A stretch of DNA of 45,579 bases from contig WELA01009927.1 of NCBI GenBank assembly GCA_009602735.1, forward strand, positions 35,048 through 80,626. Direction: 5' to 3'. The position numbers were made by a program, and so were the translations under genes. How positions within the stretch are numbered: position 1 is the stretch's first letter; the number at the start of each line of letters is the position of its first letter. This document shows positions 1-11,444 of this stretch, one piece after another. The notes beneath the pieces are model-generated. The model worked only from the letters and a program-made list of their open reading frames with translations, did not search any database and was not told the DNA's origin. The DNA is from Mesotaenium endlicherianum. Lineage: Eukaryota > Streptophyta > Zygnematophyceae > Zygnematales > Mesotaeniaceae.

Positions 1-1338
1 ACTGAGCTCGCTAGAGGCGCATGCTAGGTAGCATGCAAGATGCATTTGTATATGCGTCAGGTGCATGGAATTTGCATCCCGGGTGCTAGAGGTAGTGGAT
101 CGCCGTTAGCATACCGTAGAGCAGGTGTAAAATGGGCCCTGCTGTAATAGATTCACTATGCACACCTAAGTAAAGACAGAAGAGACCATCGACATTATAG
201 ACGTTCTCGCAATGCATGGCTTGAATGATCTTGTTCAGTCCGATGCACAAACATTCTTCTTGCTAGCTTGGGGTTACAGTGCGAAAGTCTTACCAGGGAT
301 CTATGCACGCTGTTGTCATTGGCTTGCTAGGTGCTTGCTGCAATTACAATAGGTGCCATGTATGTGCCTTTAGAGAGGAACTCGGTTTTGAGCTATACTG
401 CGTTTGCCCAATGTCATTGGTTGAGTCTTTGTGATCCCAATGTTTGCCTTACCCTCCCGGGAACTATGTAAGATGGAGTCATCAGATCTTGAGTAGACTG
501 ATGCAGCTAGGGTGTGGTGTTTGCCACGCGTAGCTTAAGCTCATTGAAGGCAACTTACACACTTGTTTGTTGTCTGTTCAACAGACTGAGACCAGCAAGC
601 AGAGTGTGAAGCGATGGTGCATACAGGTCGAGAGAGGCCGAGGCGTTGGCATGTTGGACTCTGCCACGTGACGCTTCCCCGTCTGTCCTCTGGGCAACTT
701 CAGGCAGTAAGGCCTGAAGGAGGGAGTATCTTGAAACATCACAACTATGATACAGTTGGTTGTTTCTGGTCCCTCTTCTCTTTGATTGTTGACTCGCACC
801 ATTGGGTGGTTGTCAGTTTGGTGTATGTCTTGCTAGGAATGACCAGTCTGAGTCATTGTATGGGAGCATTGGTAGAGTCAGCTAACTGAGCTACTTCTTG
901 GTATGGATAAACTTGCTAATAGGGCCGGTTGTCTTCATCTCATAGCAAGCTATCTACACTCTCGAATGGAGGGATGTAATACGCTGGCTTGAGTTTGGGT
1001 TATTCATGGATAGAGCTTTGTGGTGAGAGGGTCTGAATGGCAGTACACTCTTCCCTATGCCCCTTTGGTCATTGATCTAATTTTGAAAAATGGATTATTT
1101 TTTTTTTGGGAGGGAGGGACTTTCTTTTCTTTTTTTGCTTACTTGGGTGTTTGCACTTTGTGTCCTCTCTCGGTATTCCTTTATTGATTCTCCTCCACCC
1201 ACTTGTACCTCCGCAATCCTCTGTGATTGTCGCTATGTGTGGTTCCTATGATGCGGAGTTGTAGGCACTGTTTGGTGTGCTTATGTGGTTAACGCCGTCG
1301 GGTCGACAGCTATTTAAGTTGGGGAGAGGGAGATGGGA
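1..1338. other. No gene seen; probable decayed retroelement 3' region
   Basis: No reading frame here looks protein-like and I found no consistent exon set. The stretch ends in a purine-rich tract (about 1317-1337) preceded by a short GTCG-containing inverted repeat. The same arrangement lies directly before a convincing LTR start at 2378. I therefore suspect 1-1338 is the untranslated 3' part of an old plus-oriented LTR retroelement. This is inference from the tract only. Confidence 0.3.
1317..1337 (+). other. Polypurine-tract-like motif 1
   Basis: The stretch AAGTTGGGGAGAGGGAGATG is almost identical at its start to the tract at 2365-2377 (AAGTTGGGGAGAT), and both are preceded by a GTCG...CGAC inverted repeat. 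In LTR retroelements the polypurine tract primes plus-strand DNA and lies just before the 3' LTR. The sequence after it (TGTGTATTAGG) begins with TG but does not otherwise match the LTR family here, so the LTR assignment is weak. Confidence 0.35.
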
Positions 1339-1350
1339 TGTGTATTAGGA

Positions 1351-1680
1351 GTATTCAGTAAGATGTGCTTACTTGCATACTCAGCGCCAAGTGTATGTAC
1401 TAGCTGAGTCATACACTGCCACGTCCTATGTATGTACTACATTAATATCAGGAGCATCAGTGACCGACTGGTGTAAATTGTGAGTTGCAGTACACTGTTG
1501 GAGCAAGTGTACGTGAGTATTCAGTAAGCTGTGCTTACCTGCATACTCAGCAGCAACTGTATGTACTAACTGAGTCATACACTGCCACGTCCTATGTATG
1601 TATTGCATTAATATCAGGAGCGTCAGTGACTGACTGGTGTAAATTGTGAGTTGCAGTACACTGTTGGAGCAAGTGTACGT
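1351..1680. repeat. Two-copy tandem repeat, about 166-bp unit
   Basis: The sequence from 1351 (GTATTCAGTAAG...) recurs at 1517 with only a few substitutions. Each copy ends in GGAGCAAGTGTACGT (ending 1514 and 1680). Internal landmarks such as GAGTCATACACTGCCACGTC and TAATATCAGGAGC appear in both at the same spacing. No coding potential. It may be an internal duplication of an LTR that would start near 1338. Confidence 0.85.
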
Positions 1681-2351
1681 ACTAATTGAGTAAGTACATT
1701 GCCATACGTTGGATTTGGTAGCAATGATGCATGGCACATCAGGGAACTGCTTGAGGTGACCAGCATATTGCTCAAAACCATATGTTTCTTTGTACTTAGA
1801 GTGTTCTGAAAATGTGGTTAAAATTTAAAATTTTCATTGGCTCATTAACCTGGTGTTACTCATCTTGTGAGGGCATTCAATGCCATCAAACCAGTTGGTC
1901 TTCCTTTTCCTTCAGTACGCTGAATTTTGAGCAGGTACCTAAGTCACAAGAAATTGCTTTTGAGGAGCTTTCAAGATGTGAGTACGGCAGGATTTGAAGA
2001 CTAAGAGAAGGAAAAAAGACTTAGTTCAATACGCTGAGCTTTAATAACATTCTTTCATTGTTTGACCTCAAAAGGAGGCTGTTCGATTTGGGTGTGGTTT
2101 GCATGGTGTGAGGTGCTCCATTATGTCTTTCAATCGGAAGGACTATTGTGAGTAGGGGTAAGTCCATGCATGTCTTCAGTTAATGATTGTGAAGTCAGAT
2201 GGTTGCTTGCATGACAATTTGTTGTGATTGATTTTTACTTGCACTGAGTAGGTGAATATGTCACGCTCATGTTTTGTTTGCTTGCTTTGCTTCACCTAGT
2301 TGACTGAAGTGTATTATTAAATAAAAGTATCATATGTTGAATGTTGTCGAG
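1681..2351. other. No gene seen
   Basis: AT-rich sequence with frequent stops in all frames. The longest frame (1812-1997) has no recognisable domain or convincing codon pattern. Motifs such as CAGTACGCTGA recur here and inside the LTR-like sequence that follows, which fits retroelement-derived DNA. Confidence 0.5.
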
Positions 2352-2377
2352 ACGACAACGATTTAAGTTGGGGAGAT
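2352..2377 (+). other. Polypurine tract and hairpin of a plus-oriented LTR element
   Basis: The tract AAGTTGGGGAGAT sits directly before TGTAATGAATCA, which is also the LTR start of the minus-oriented element at 37738. About 20 bases upstream is a near-perfect inverted repeat GTTGTCG-AGA-CGACAAC (2344-2360). The minus element has the matching GTTGTC...GACAAC in the same place. The shared hairpin, tract and LTR start identify this as the 3' end of a related element. Confidence 0.6.
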
Positions 2378-3637
2378 TGTAATGAATCAATTCATTATTT
2401 AATTAATTAATTATATATATAAATATAACACTAAATAAGTATTATGTCTATATACTCACATGTGCGAGTTCATCTAAATGAATGTATGTCGATGCAATGC
2501 AAATTTACTTACTTTGTCAAAAAGGTCAGCAGAATGACTTTTGTACCATAGTGTAGTTTGCTGACTTTGTTGAAAAGGTCAGCAGGATGACTTTTGTATC
2601 ATAGTGTAGTTTGCTGAGATTTATATATCAGTTATATATAGGATATAATATCAGTAGGTTGACATATAGTAAGCTCGCTTGATATTAGTCAATATACTTA
2701 GCTTCAGTACGCTGAGGATAGACATATTCATTTAGATTGTTATTTGTAGATTGGCACATGTGACCGTAGTATACTGAAAGTCGGGAGGTCGACTGAGATT
2801 CGATAAACCGATGTCCTACCAGTTTGGTTAACTCCTGGGTAGGCGGAGCCGTCGTGAGTCAACTAGACAGTTAGGACTTCAGTCAACCGACCAATTAAGA
2901 TGGTCGTTAAACCTAGATCCGTGGGTCCCAACTGAACGGGTTTTCCACGAAACGGCGCACCTTGCGCCGTGGTCAACCAGGTGGTCACTAGGTACATAGC
3001 AGGCTGGGATCTCGTGGTCCCTCATTCTGGACAGCAGGCATTACAGTCGGATTTCTACTTGCAAGTCATGTGTGCACTTTTGGGGTTCGTTCTAATGACC
3101 AGCCTTCACAGAAATTGCCATGGCTGCTTTGTTTGCGCTCCAAATGGAGCGAACTAGGACTTTTCGGAAAGGTCTTGTCAAGATGCATCCGTTGCCGTTA
3201 AGTTTGCTCAATTTGGAGTAGTATTGGCAGCGTTATGCCCTCTGACATTTTGGGGTCACACAGCGGACAGATTCCATGGTTTTGCACCTAAGTCAGTGGG
3301 ATGTGTTTTAGCTACATTATGGTCATCTGAATGAGAGCGCCTTTGCTATTTCAGTCCCCTGATGTTGTGCATGTGCTATACATGCTTGCATGCCTGGTAG
3401 GCAAGAGGCCATGAGTTTCTAAAGGAGAATCTCAAGTCCTCAAGCTCGCCTCTTACTTGTGTCTCGTGTTACTGTGCAACTATGGCACACTACGGTAAGT
3501 GAGTCAAGGGTTGTAGATGAGTAAACGGAATTCTTGTAAGGGCAAAGATCGCTCCCTGATTTACACGCTTCCACCTATCTCTTATCTTATATATTTAAAT
3601 GAAATATATTAATCTTGAATAAGCAAGATTCATTTTA
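2378..3637 (+). mobile_element. Decayed 3' LTR of a plus-oriented Ty3/gypsy-like element
   Basis: The left edge is well supported: it follows a polypurine tract and begins TGTAATGAATCA like the LTR at 37738. Inside, 2809-2855 matches the other LTRs here (core GGTTAACTCCTGGGTAGGCGG against GGTTAACTCCCGGGTAGGCGG). The right edge is uncertain; I place it near the GATTCATTTTA at about 3627-3637, which resembles the GATTCATTTCA end of the other LTRs. The rest has diverged strongly, so this is a relative and not a recent copy. A frame at 2969-3157 inside it looks fortuitous. Confidence 0.5.
2511..2616. repeat. Two-copy 53-bp tandem repeat inside the LTR
   Basis: ACTTTGTCAAAAAGGTCAGC at 2511 recurs as ACTTTGTTGAAAAGGTCAGC at 2564. 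Both copies continue through GATGACTTTTGTA and CATAGTGTAGTTTGCTG. The unit lies in the first part of the plus-oriented LTR, where regulatory repeats are common, but no specific function can be read. Confidence 0.8.
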
Positions 3638-3938
3638 GAGAATGAGGCGAATGAGAGGTGGTAGAGGCACTTCCACGAGGTGGTTGTATCCCTTGTAGCT
3701 GGATAATGAGCTCCTAGACACTAGGATGTAGGACAGACTTGGTTACTATCATGCTTGTGAGCTAGAGCTTAGCTCTTACAATTTTATTAGGTGGCTATAG
3801 AGGTACGAAGTATATTAATATTGGGATGTCATATTTTTTTCTAGAATTTTAATCTGTACCAATTTTATCAATATAATATGATTTTATAATGGAAGCTCCA
3901 AATTGGCATGCACTTGAATTGCCTTTCATTATGAGGTC

Positions 3939-4036
3939 AAACCCACCTGGTTGGAAGGTTGGAAACCCACTTGGTTGAAAGGCTGGAAAACCCACCTTGT
4001 TGAAAGGTGGGAAAACCCACTTATTTCAAGGTTGGT
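3939..4036. repeat. Minisatellite, four 24-25-bp copies
   Basis: Four imperfect head-to-tail copies of a unit like AAACCCACTTGGTTGAAAGG + CTGG start at about 3939, 3963, 3987 and 4011. The spacing is near-constant and the differences are mostly single substitutions. It is noncoding. Confidence 0.85.
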
Positions 4037-4637
4037 AAAACATTTCCGGAGAAAGTAGGTTTTCCTACTTTTGGCTACGGGATGCTGCCACACAAAGTGC
4101 ACAAAATTTTCGTAAGTTTTCCGACCTCTAAAAAAGTATGAAATGACATATCGGCCTTACTTAACGGCCTCGATATGGCCGTTTTCCCCCTTGCCCATTC
4201 TCAGGGTGGATCATAACGGTCCTATTGGAAGGGATTTGGAGACTTTCACCTGACCCAGAATCGGTCACCCGAAGTTGCTGACGAGGCCTACGGTTTCCAG
4301 ACGGACGGGTGTGGGCTGGGTCTGGGGCTCCGTCCCCAGAGACGTCACAATGGGACCGGACTGTGAGCCCGGTAGCCGGTCTATCGGTATGCCACCGTAA
4401 CTCCTGGAGAACTTCTACCACGTATCATTACCTGCCTGCTCCTAGACCACGCGTACGCCGCCTACAGGAAACTTCTTCGAGATCTGCAGGATCAGTTTCG
4501 GTACACACGCTGCGCTGAACATGTTCATAAAGCGACAACGCTTGGAACAAGAATTACGCAGCACCAAAGTTCCGTGCTGTACTGTGCCATGAACTGAAGT
4601 GACTTACGTCCACTCCGATTGCCACGATTCGGACTTC

Positions 4638-4712
4638 TACTTCAGCCACCTTCAGGCTTCTGCCAGCTTCAGCCCACTTCAGCCCACTTCAGCCCACTTC
4701 AGGAATGCGCCC
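4638..4712. repeat. 10-bp tandem repeat (ACTTCAGCCC)
   Basis: Several head-to-tail copies of ACTTCAGCCC, with degenerate copies at the left edge. The repeat keeps two frames open by chance, giving Ser/Pro/Phe/Gln-rich translations that should not be taken as a gene. Confidence 0.8.
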
Positions 4713-4779
4713 GCTCCGGGCAGCTCCAAGCATTCCTGGCTGACCCTGGCGATTGCGAGTCGCGACTGTCACGTAGTTC

Positions 4780-4813
4780 ACTCCTAGGACAACCTAGGAC
4801 CACCTAGGACAAT
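4780..4813. repeat. Short tandem repeat (CCTAGGACAA)
   Basis: Three consecutive copies of a 10-bp unit, CCTAGGACAA, CCTAGGACCA and CCTAGGACAA. Each contains the palindrome CCTAGG. Function unknown. Confidence 0.75.
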
Positions 4814-6080
4814 AGTTCGGTAATGGTCGTGGACCGTGGTTCTGCACATTTGACCATCATGTATCGCAGTGAGCAGTGGCTCATCACATGGTATCATACA
4901 TCATCTAGCAGCCACGTTTTCTGTACAGCCGTCGGGCGTTTGGTGTCCCAAATTCCCGGGGTCTGGGCCCCAGAATTGCCCAGAATGCTCCAAACTGCTC
5001 CAAACTCCGTAGTGCCAACTGCAAGTGTTCCCGAGTGCTCCTGTGCAGTCCCGATTGGTCTCGATAGTACCCAGACAATCCCGCTTCTAGTATGGACTCC
5101 GGAGCATGGGGGAGAAACTGGCACTACTAATCCAGAAATTTGGAATCTGGTCGCTGAACTCTCAGCCTTTTGCACTATTTTTTTCCAGCTTTGATTTTGA
5201 ATTAATGTTTATTCTTGATTGAGTTTAGATTATTAATGAACTACAAGATATCTTCATTTTGATTTAGGTCGCTTGTTGAAATCCTGAATTTCTGGGTGCT
5301 ATGTAGGCCGAACTCCTTGATCCTTTCTTTGTAAGTAAACCCCCCGCCATGTAACAGAGTCCGGACTTCGACGAGTTCCGACTGTATGCTTTTACTGGTC
5401 AGCCATCATTGTGACTAGTTGGCCAGTGTGAAGAAGTCCTTTGACTGTCACCTGTGCAGTCTCGACTAGTGTCGTTTCACACTTCAGTTTGGTGATCACT
5501 GATCTCAAGCCGTCATAAGCAGATGCAAATGATTGCAATGCCAAAGTACGTTACGCATGCGGGGAGTTGCTTCATAACGCGATTTGTCCTTAGTGGTCAT
5601 TATATGCTACGAGCTGATATAAGCAGAGTTCACAATCTTTTGAAGTCTCCAGTACTGTGCTGCATTGTCCTGTTGAATCTCAGCCCGTTCGGCCTGATTA
5701 TAGATTTGTTTCAAAATTGTTCTTAAGCCTTTCGCGTGGAGCAGTGCAGAACAACCAGCCGCAGGCCATAGTTCATCGTATTTTATGAGCTGTATGCTAC
5801 TTTTCTCGTCTAGCATACAATACCCGACGCTAGTGGAATCTTGGTTTCAGCCGACGACCGATGGCTGGAATAAATTCATATACGGTTCTTTAGTAAATGC
5901 AAGGGCTTTGTTGATCTCTGGAAGGAAATAGTTGTGATGGAGGCAGTTTAGCTGTGCAGGATTATATGACATATGTAGCTCTTGATGCAGTGCAAATGCG
6001 TGGTGGTCTTGCCGCCAAATTAGTATCGTAGAGTGCTGGACCTGCAAATTTACGAGCTGGGCGCATGAACATGCTGAAGC

Positions 6081-8132
6081 ATGGGGGACGAAGGGTTTCA
6101 ATGGCAAGATCTGGAGAACAAGGTTGTCAAGTTGGAGCAGTCGACCTTGTTGGCGGTTTTCTCCTTGAAGGCATCTTGCTCCTTGTTGGCCTATGTGCTG
6201 CTGCAGGTAATTGGGCATGAAGGACGTCATGGTATAGTTCTTTGACTATGACAGTTCCATCTGTGGAATCCTCAGAGGCGTTTTTTTAACTCGAAGTGCA
6301 CTTTCTGGTTGCTAATCATCAGCCTATTGTACCTATGTTCATATTTTGTCACGTATACAAATATAATCATCTGCAAGGATAGCAATATGTCATGGTTGAG
6401 TATTGCTAGCAAAGGTCTTGAAGGTAAGTGCTGTCTGTTACAAGAGAATTTGGTGGTGCTATTGTTGTTGCCCATCTGTTGGTTCTTGCTCGCGCAAAGG
6501 TAGCATGCCATAAAAAGTGGCCTCTATTTAACATAGTGGAAGTATGTACTTTCAAGAATGACTCCTCTTATTTTAAGCATCTAACGTTAGCAATTCAGAA
6601 GTCTTATTCAGTTTTATTTGTCAGAGGAAAGAAAGTGAATCTCCCTCATGGCATGTCTGGTCTTGCGTGCAGGCATAGTTGTCGCGCTGTACACAGCGGG
6701 ATTGCCTAGCAACCTACATGTGGCAGGGAGGTATTCCACACTGTCCACCCATTTGGTGGGAAACTACTCACAGTATGGCCTGAAGTCTGGCGAACACGAG
6801 AGGCACTCCAGATCAGTGACGTTCTGGTGGTAAGTCACTATTGAGGATGTATAACTCTCTGACTGACGATGTGCCACCTTGTAGCACTCTGGGTTTGTAT
6901 ACTGAAGTGGAGACAGCATAGCCAGTGGGATTGACTCCCCGTTTGCGTCTGCTATGTTCTCAAGCTTCAAACTCATCTGCTACCTTTAAGTACAAAGTTT
7001 GAAACGTTAGTTGGCGCATTCTGCATTTGAAGCCATCACAAGGGCTGGAAGGTCTCTTTGCTGGCAATTTGAACCCCTTTCATTATAAATTTTGGCTTGG
7101 GCTCTATGTTGACAGCCAGGAAGTTGTCCCATTAGTCTGTCAGTACATTGCACCGCTTAAGGTTGCACCAGAAAGCCCAATGCCTGTCAACAATGTTGAG
7201 ATGTGTTCTAGATGTTTGCTGCCCGAGAGTTTCTAGATGCTGGACGCACGTTGAAGCTATCTGGCCAAGTCTTGAGGCCAGCCAAAGATTAGTGCTGCGC
7301 TGCCCCCTGTCCCCCTCCCCCCAAAAATAAACTGGTCTAAATTTCCTAGGAGGAATGCTTTCTGAGAGTGTGCAGATGCACGTCCTTTCTGACTGGTGAC
7401 AATTTTGTCCGTTTCTTTGATGTGCAGGCCATCGCATCTCGACTCAAGCAGCACCTTCTGTGGAGGGAAAGCGTCCCTTGAAGACTATGTTGTAATGCTC
7501 GCTACAGGCTTCGCGTCCTTGCCACCTCTTATCTTCCTCGTTGCATTTGTGGGGCTCTACTGGAGGCCTGCAAGTCCCCTCCTTAAATCAACTCCCAGGA
7601 GTACCCTCGCCCGGCAAAGCACCCCAAGGTCACTTAAAGGTACCTATCTTCATGCCAGCTTGGAAGATTGAAAGGTCACTACCTCATGTCACTACATTCA
7701 GTGGTCGGTAGCAAGTCCTGACTCTGTCATGCAACAGCTGTGACTTTTGTCCTGCCTGTTGAAAAAAGCATGCAGCATAAGTTAGCCGCAGGCCTCTTGG
7801 CCTGCTCTGAAGCTTTACGTGCCTCACTGCAGCCCCAAAGTATTGTTCACCCTTACTGTCTGGCTACTTATCCTAGAACTTCCATGTGTAAGGCAGATGG
7901 CTGACAGATATTACACCCTCTTGTGTGGCCAGCAATCAATGGGGATTTGTTTGCCGACAAGAGGCTTGGCCCCCCTCGAACACCATACTCCATGATGAGG
8001 CATGCGGCAGAGATGAATGCTCAGCCCTTGGAGATGAGCTGGCGCATGTGGAAGGGGGGCAAAGTTGAGGTTCTTGCGGCCAGTCCGCCTGTGTATGAAA
8101 TCAGGCACAGGGGCATTACTTTCGCCCTCTAG
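6081..8132 (+). CDS. Five-exon gene for a 246-residue putative membrane protein of unknown function
   Basis: Exons are 6081-6206, 6378-6423, 6673-6829, 7428-7639 and 7933-8132. Every intron is GT-AG (171, 249, 598 and 293 bp). The phases agree at all four junctions (0, 1, 2, 1), joining into one frame of 246 codons plus TAG. The start AGCATGG has A at -3 and G at +4. The protein opens with a short charged stretch (MGDEGFQWQDLENK) and then a hydrophobic segment at residues 21-42. A moderately hydrophobic stretch lies at 58-72 and a clear transmembrane helix at about 130-154 (LPPLIFLVAFVGLYW). Residues 157-180 are Ser/Thr/Pro/Arg-rich with two STPRS motifs; the C-terminus ends GITFAL. I do not recognise the family. 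The 3'-most exon could have alternatives. A possible extra exon in intron 2 (about 6435-6489, ending AAAG|GTAGC) would break the frame, so I left it out. Spliced RNA would settle the model. Confidence 0.7.
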
Positions 8133-10829
8133 CTCTCTAGGAATACTTGCGTCTTTTGTCAGCATGGACGGTAGCGTCTCTTTTTGGCATGGACACTGGT
8201 GGCCCAAGGAATGGTGGACACGCGTCACCATTCTTTTTTTTACGTCCCTCTAGACTCACTGCCATTGGTGGGCTAAGGGTGCGGGGCTTATAGTCAGTGC
8301 TTTTTTTTTCCTAGAGACGTAATTTATTTACATTTTCATGGATATTTGTGCGTGTCTGTTGGGTGTAGTGCAAACTGCTATTACTCAAACCCTTGGTATA
8401 TAGATTCATGTGGTAGGTCACATAAGCAGCGCTATCTGAAGGCATTCTCTCGATTGAAGAGATCCCTTTGGTAAGCATAGTGTAAATTTTGTAGCAAATT
8501 GTGCAAGGGGTACTCTTATGCGCTTGCTTTGCGTCTACTAGTCATTCAGGTGTAGTACCCTTGAAGTCTTCCAATTAGACTCTTCCCATAGACCCTCTAA
8601 ATTGAAATCATGGACTTAGGAACGTCTAGACACTGTTGTTGCGTTCTTTTAGTGTCTTGCCCCATTGACGGCCCGAAGGGATATGTGGCCAAGCCGTTGG
8701 TGGTTCTACGTACTACAAAGGACTATACTTATGTTCCACGTTTCTGGTCATGCTAATTGTTTTTTAACCACAAGTGTGAATTTGTTGTGGTCCATCCATG
8801 CTTTGTGACGTCATCAATAACATGGAGTTTGTGGCCCCTTAAAAAATTCAGCACTGTTTATTTAGTTGTACAACGAGGTATTTTTTACTTGACAAAGAAC
8901 AACTAGCAATTGCCTAAGCCAATTATACCTTCAAAGATGAGTTACGGAGGATGCATTAGAAAGAGTCAGAAGATAACTCAATTGCAACTCATTGCATTCG
9001 AGTGAGAGGTGGGTGCGTTAGTGATGAAGTTGAGCAATACATATTGTTGACTGCTCAATTACTGCTAAATTGCCTTCAAACAATGTATGAAGTTTCTATT
9101 TTATTTCTGAAAGTCCAAGCATCTTACATCACCTTCATGTGCAGATCAAAAATGTAATTGAAAGCACCAAAGTGGAAGCACACTTCCATATTGCCACTAT
9201 TTGCATATTCTTCCAAGCACACCCATCGTCAAGTTGCAGCAACCCATTTTCATGAGTGTGTCCTACAATGTGTCTTGAAAAGGTTGTTTGCTATCGAACA
9301 TGTGTCATTGGTAGACGTAGGAGGTGACAACTTATTCGCAAGTGCCCTGAAAATATAGTTGAGGTCTTTGGCTATGAATCGAAGGCATAATTAAACATCA
9401 TGGAGAGAAAGAGCCCAGGTGCTACCTAGGAAATGCATAGAGATGTCTTGTGCAACTTGCAAACGTTTGCTGCCGAAGCATGAGTTGAAAAGTGTGTAGG
9501 GAAAGCGCCGTTGAAAAAGATGAAGGTTTTCATAAAGAACGTGTAGCAGATACTCCACTGCTAGCTCATATGTCGTACTTCTACAGAAATTTGGCAGGTC
9601 AACTATTGCTTCTTTATGGCTGTTTTACTTGAAATAAGTACCAAAATGTCCTCTTCATTCATTAGGGTTGGCAACTGAGACCATGTCGACATTTCAAAGT
9701 TTGCAAAATGCAAGGATCACATTCAAGAAATGTTATATACATGCACGTTAATTTTGTTGTACGAGCACGATTTCTTAAATTGCCAAAACAAATAAAATTA
9801 CACTCTTCTCCTTTGAAAATTCACCACCTGTGGCTATCCTGAGCACCCACTCTTTCTTTGGCATTGATGGCGCCTCCCAAACATTCCCTTGTGCAACATG
9901 GGCGCTCACTCATTCTGAACCATTACTTCCAAAAAACGTGTCACATTGCACTCCATCAACTACAAATACAAAACTTGTTTGTACCAAGATATAAGTCGAA
10001 GTGACCTTGATTTTATTGGCAAACGTTTTGTCCATAGTGTATTTGTTGTTTCAGACCAATCATAAATGTAGTGTTACCTATTTTGCCCTTCATGCTCATC
10101 TCAGCCCTTTAAGCACATTCTAGATTCAACTTTCAAGTCCACTTTGCCATAATGCGTCTATGCTAATATCCATTGATTAGTTACGCAAGTCTATGTGGTG
10201 ACAATTGGCACTACATGAACATCTCGCTAATAGGTCCTCACAACATTGTCAATAGCAAATCTACTATCAATCGATGTTGGTTGCTTGTTTGTAAGTTGGG
10301 ACGTTGGTATGCTGGATGTTTAATTTTCTATGGCAGTAGGCTGCGTTAATGTGCGCTAGAGTGTACGTGGGCCATGGCCCCTTATCTTGTTTATGCTTTG
10401 CATGATGTACAAGTAGATTCATTGAGTCGTCTAGGTACTCTCCTGCACTTGGGTACTCAGATCAATCGGATAGGCATACGTAAGAGTAAGTTGTTAGCTC
10501 TTGTTTATAGCTAAGAGGTGAAATCGGGACCATGATATCGTGCATGCATTTATATCCAAATTGTTAACACGGGATAACATTTCAGATGCCAATTTTGTTG
10601 GTTAAAGAGGAGTTTATGAAAGCAAGCAATTTAAAGAAAGCAATCAGTTGGAAACGTTAGGTGCACACATGAAAGGCTGAATACCCACACGGCACGCTTG
10701 AAGGTATATGTGGAACAAAAGGGACATTTGATAATTGATTTGTTTTTATTTTCACGAGGTTTTGTGCTTGATAGTTCAAATTATAATATTGCCATAGTGC
10801 AAAAATAAATTAGTCTAAGAGATTGGAGA
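8133..10829. other. No gene seen (AT-rich intergenic)
   Basis: Frequent stops on both strands. The 66-residue frame at 9158-9358 is not supported by splice-phase partners or a known motif. The first few hundred bases should hold the 3' UTR of the upstream gene. The DNA looks like decayed repeat sequence without recognisable ends. Confidence 0.5.
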
Positions 10830-11444
10830 TGAAATAAATTGACTTACAAATAAGCGGCCTACTAATTTAGAAAGAGCGATATAACACATGTAATCTTTAT
10901 GGTGGTTTTGGTTAATTGGGATAAACAGCAAGAGCACAATATAATAGAGTACAAGTAGTCCTCGATACTCAAATCTTAGTAATTGAGCATCAATCATGCA
11001 ATCAGTAAGTTTATACATATGCAAGATAAGTAAACAATTCATGTAATGACTTGTAGCCTTGGATTCATATTTTTTCTCAGTATTTAGAGAGTTGGCCTTA
11101 TTTCCACATGCCAAACTCAATTATAAATCTAGCATATGCATATGGAGTGAGATTACTTCAAAAACAACGCGACAATACCGGGGAGTTATCCATGTTAATA
11201 GGACCTTGACTAACCAAATTCACAACCATCTCCCATCATTCCTGAATCGACATTCGCCTAAGGCGTAATCTGGCAATTCATATATCTGACATATCACAAA
11301 AGATGCATTCTTTGGCGATTCGCTACTTTCGCTAAAGAAGGTTAACAAGCAGCCAAAAAATGTGTCAGGAAGTTGACTTAAGTGGACATCAGCCTGCTAT
11401 AGTACACTGAGTCATTAAACTATATTATGGTTGAGTTCAGCAAA
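10830..11444 (-). mobile_element. Old, diverged LTR (probably solo) of the same family as the 37-45 kb element
   Basis: Collinear along its length with the LTR at 37020-37738. It starts TGAAATAAATTGACTTAC (against TGAAATGAATCGTCTTACC). It continues through ATCTTTATGGTGGTTTTGGTTAA, GCCTTGGATTCA, CAGTATTTAGAGAGTTGGCC and GGGGAGTTATCCATGTTAAT, then CCATCTCCCATCATTCCTGA, AAAAATGTGTCAGGAAGTTG and CATCAGCCTGCTATAGTACA. Homology is lost near 11444 (GAGTTCAGCA), before the AT-rich outer end. No internal retroelement coding lies on either side, so it is likely a solo LTR or the remnant of a lost element. Divergence is much greater than between the LTRs at 37 and 44 kb. Confidence 0.75.

Larger units (their letters stand above)
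3638..6080. other. Intergenic region upstream of the five-exon gene
   Basis: I found no convincing gene. 3638-3938 is AT-rich. 3939-4036 is a small minisatellite. 4140-5200 is GC-richer, with open frames on both strands (4161-4421 minus, 4823-5194 plus) that are low in complexity, resemble no family I know, and contain short tandem repeats. 5200-6080 is AT-rich and must hold the promoter and 5' leader of the gene starting at 6081, but I cannot identify a TATA box with confidence. Confidence 0.4.

Noticed and set aside
4161-5194. Overlapping frames on both strands in GC-richer DNA
   Set aside because: Low complexity, generated partly by 10-bp tandem repeats. No domains and no splice partners.
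5847-6230. 127-codon minus-strand frame
   Set aside because: It is antisense to exon 1 of the five-exon gene, whose splice phases give stronger evidence for the plus strand.
6435-6489. Possible extra exon in intron 2 of the small gene (hydrophobic)
   Set aside because: Splice-like borders exist, but its 55-bp length shifts the frame, while skipping it gives a clean join.
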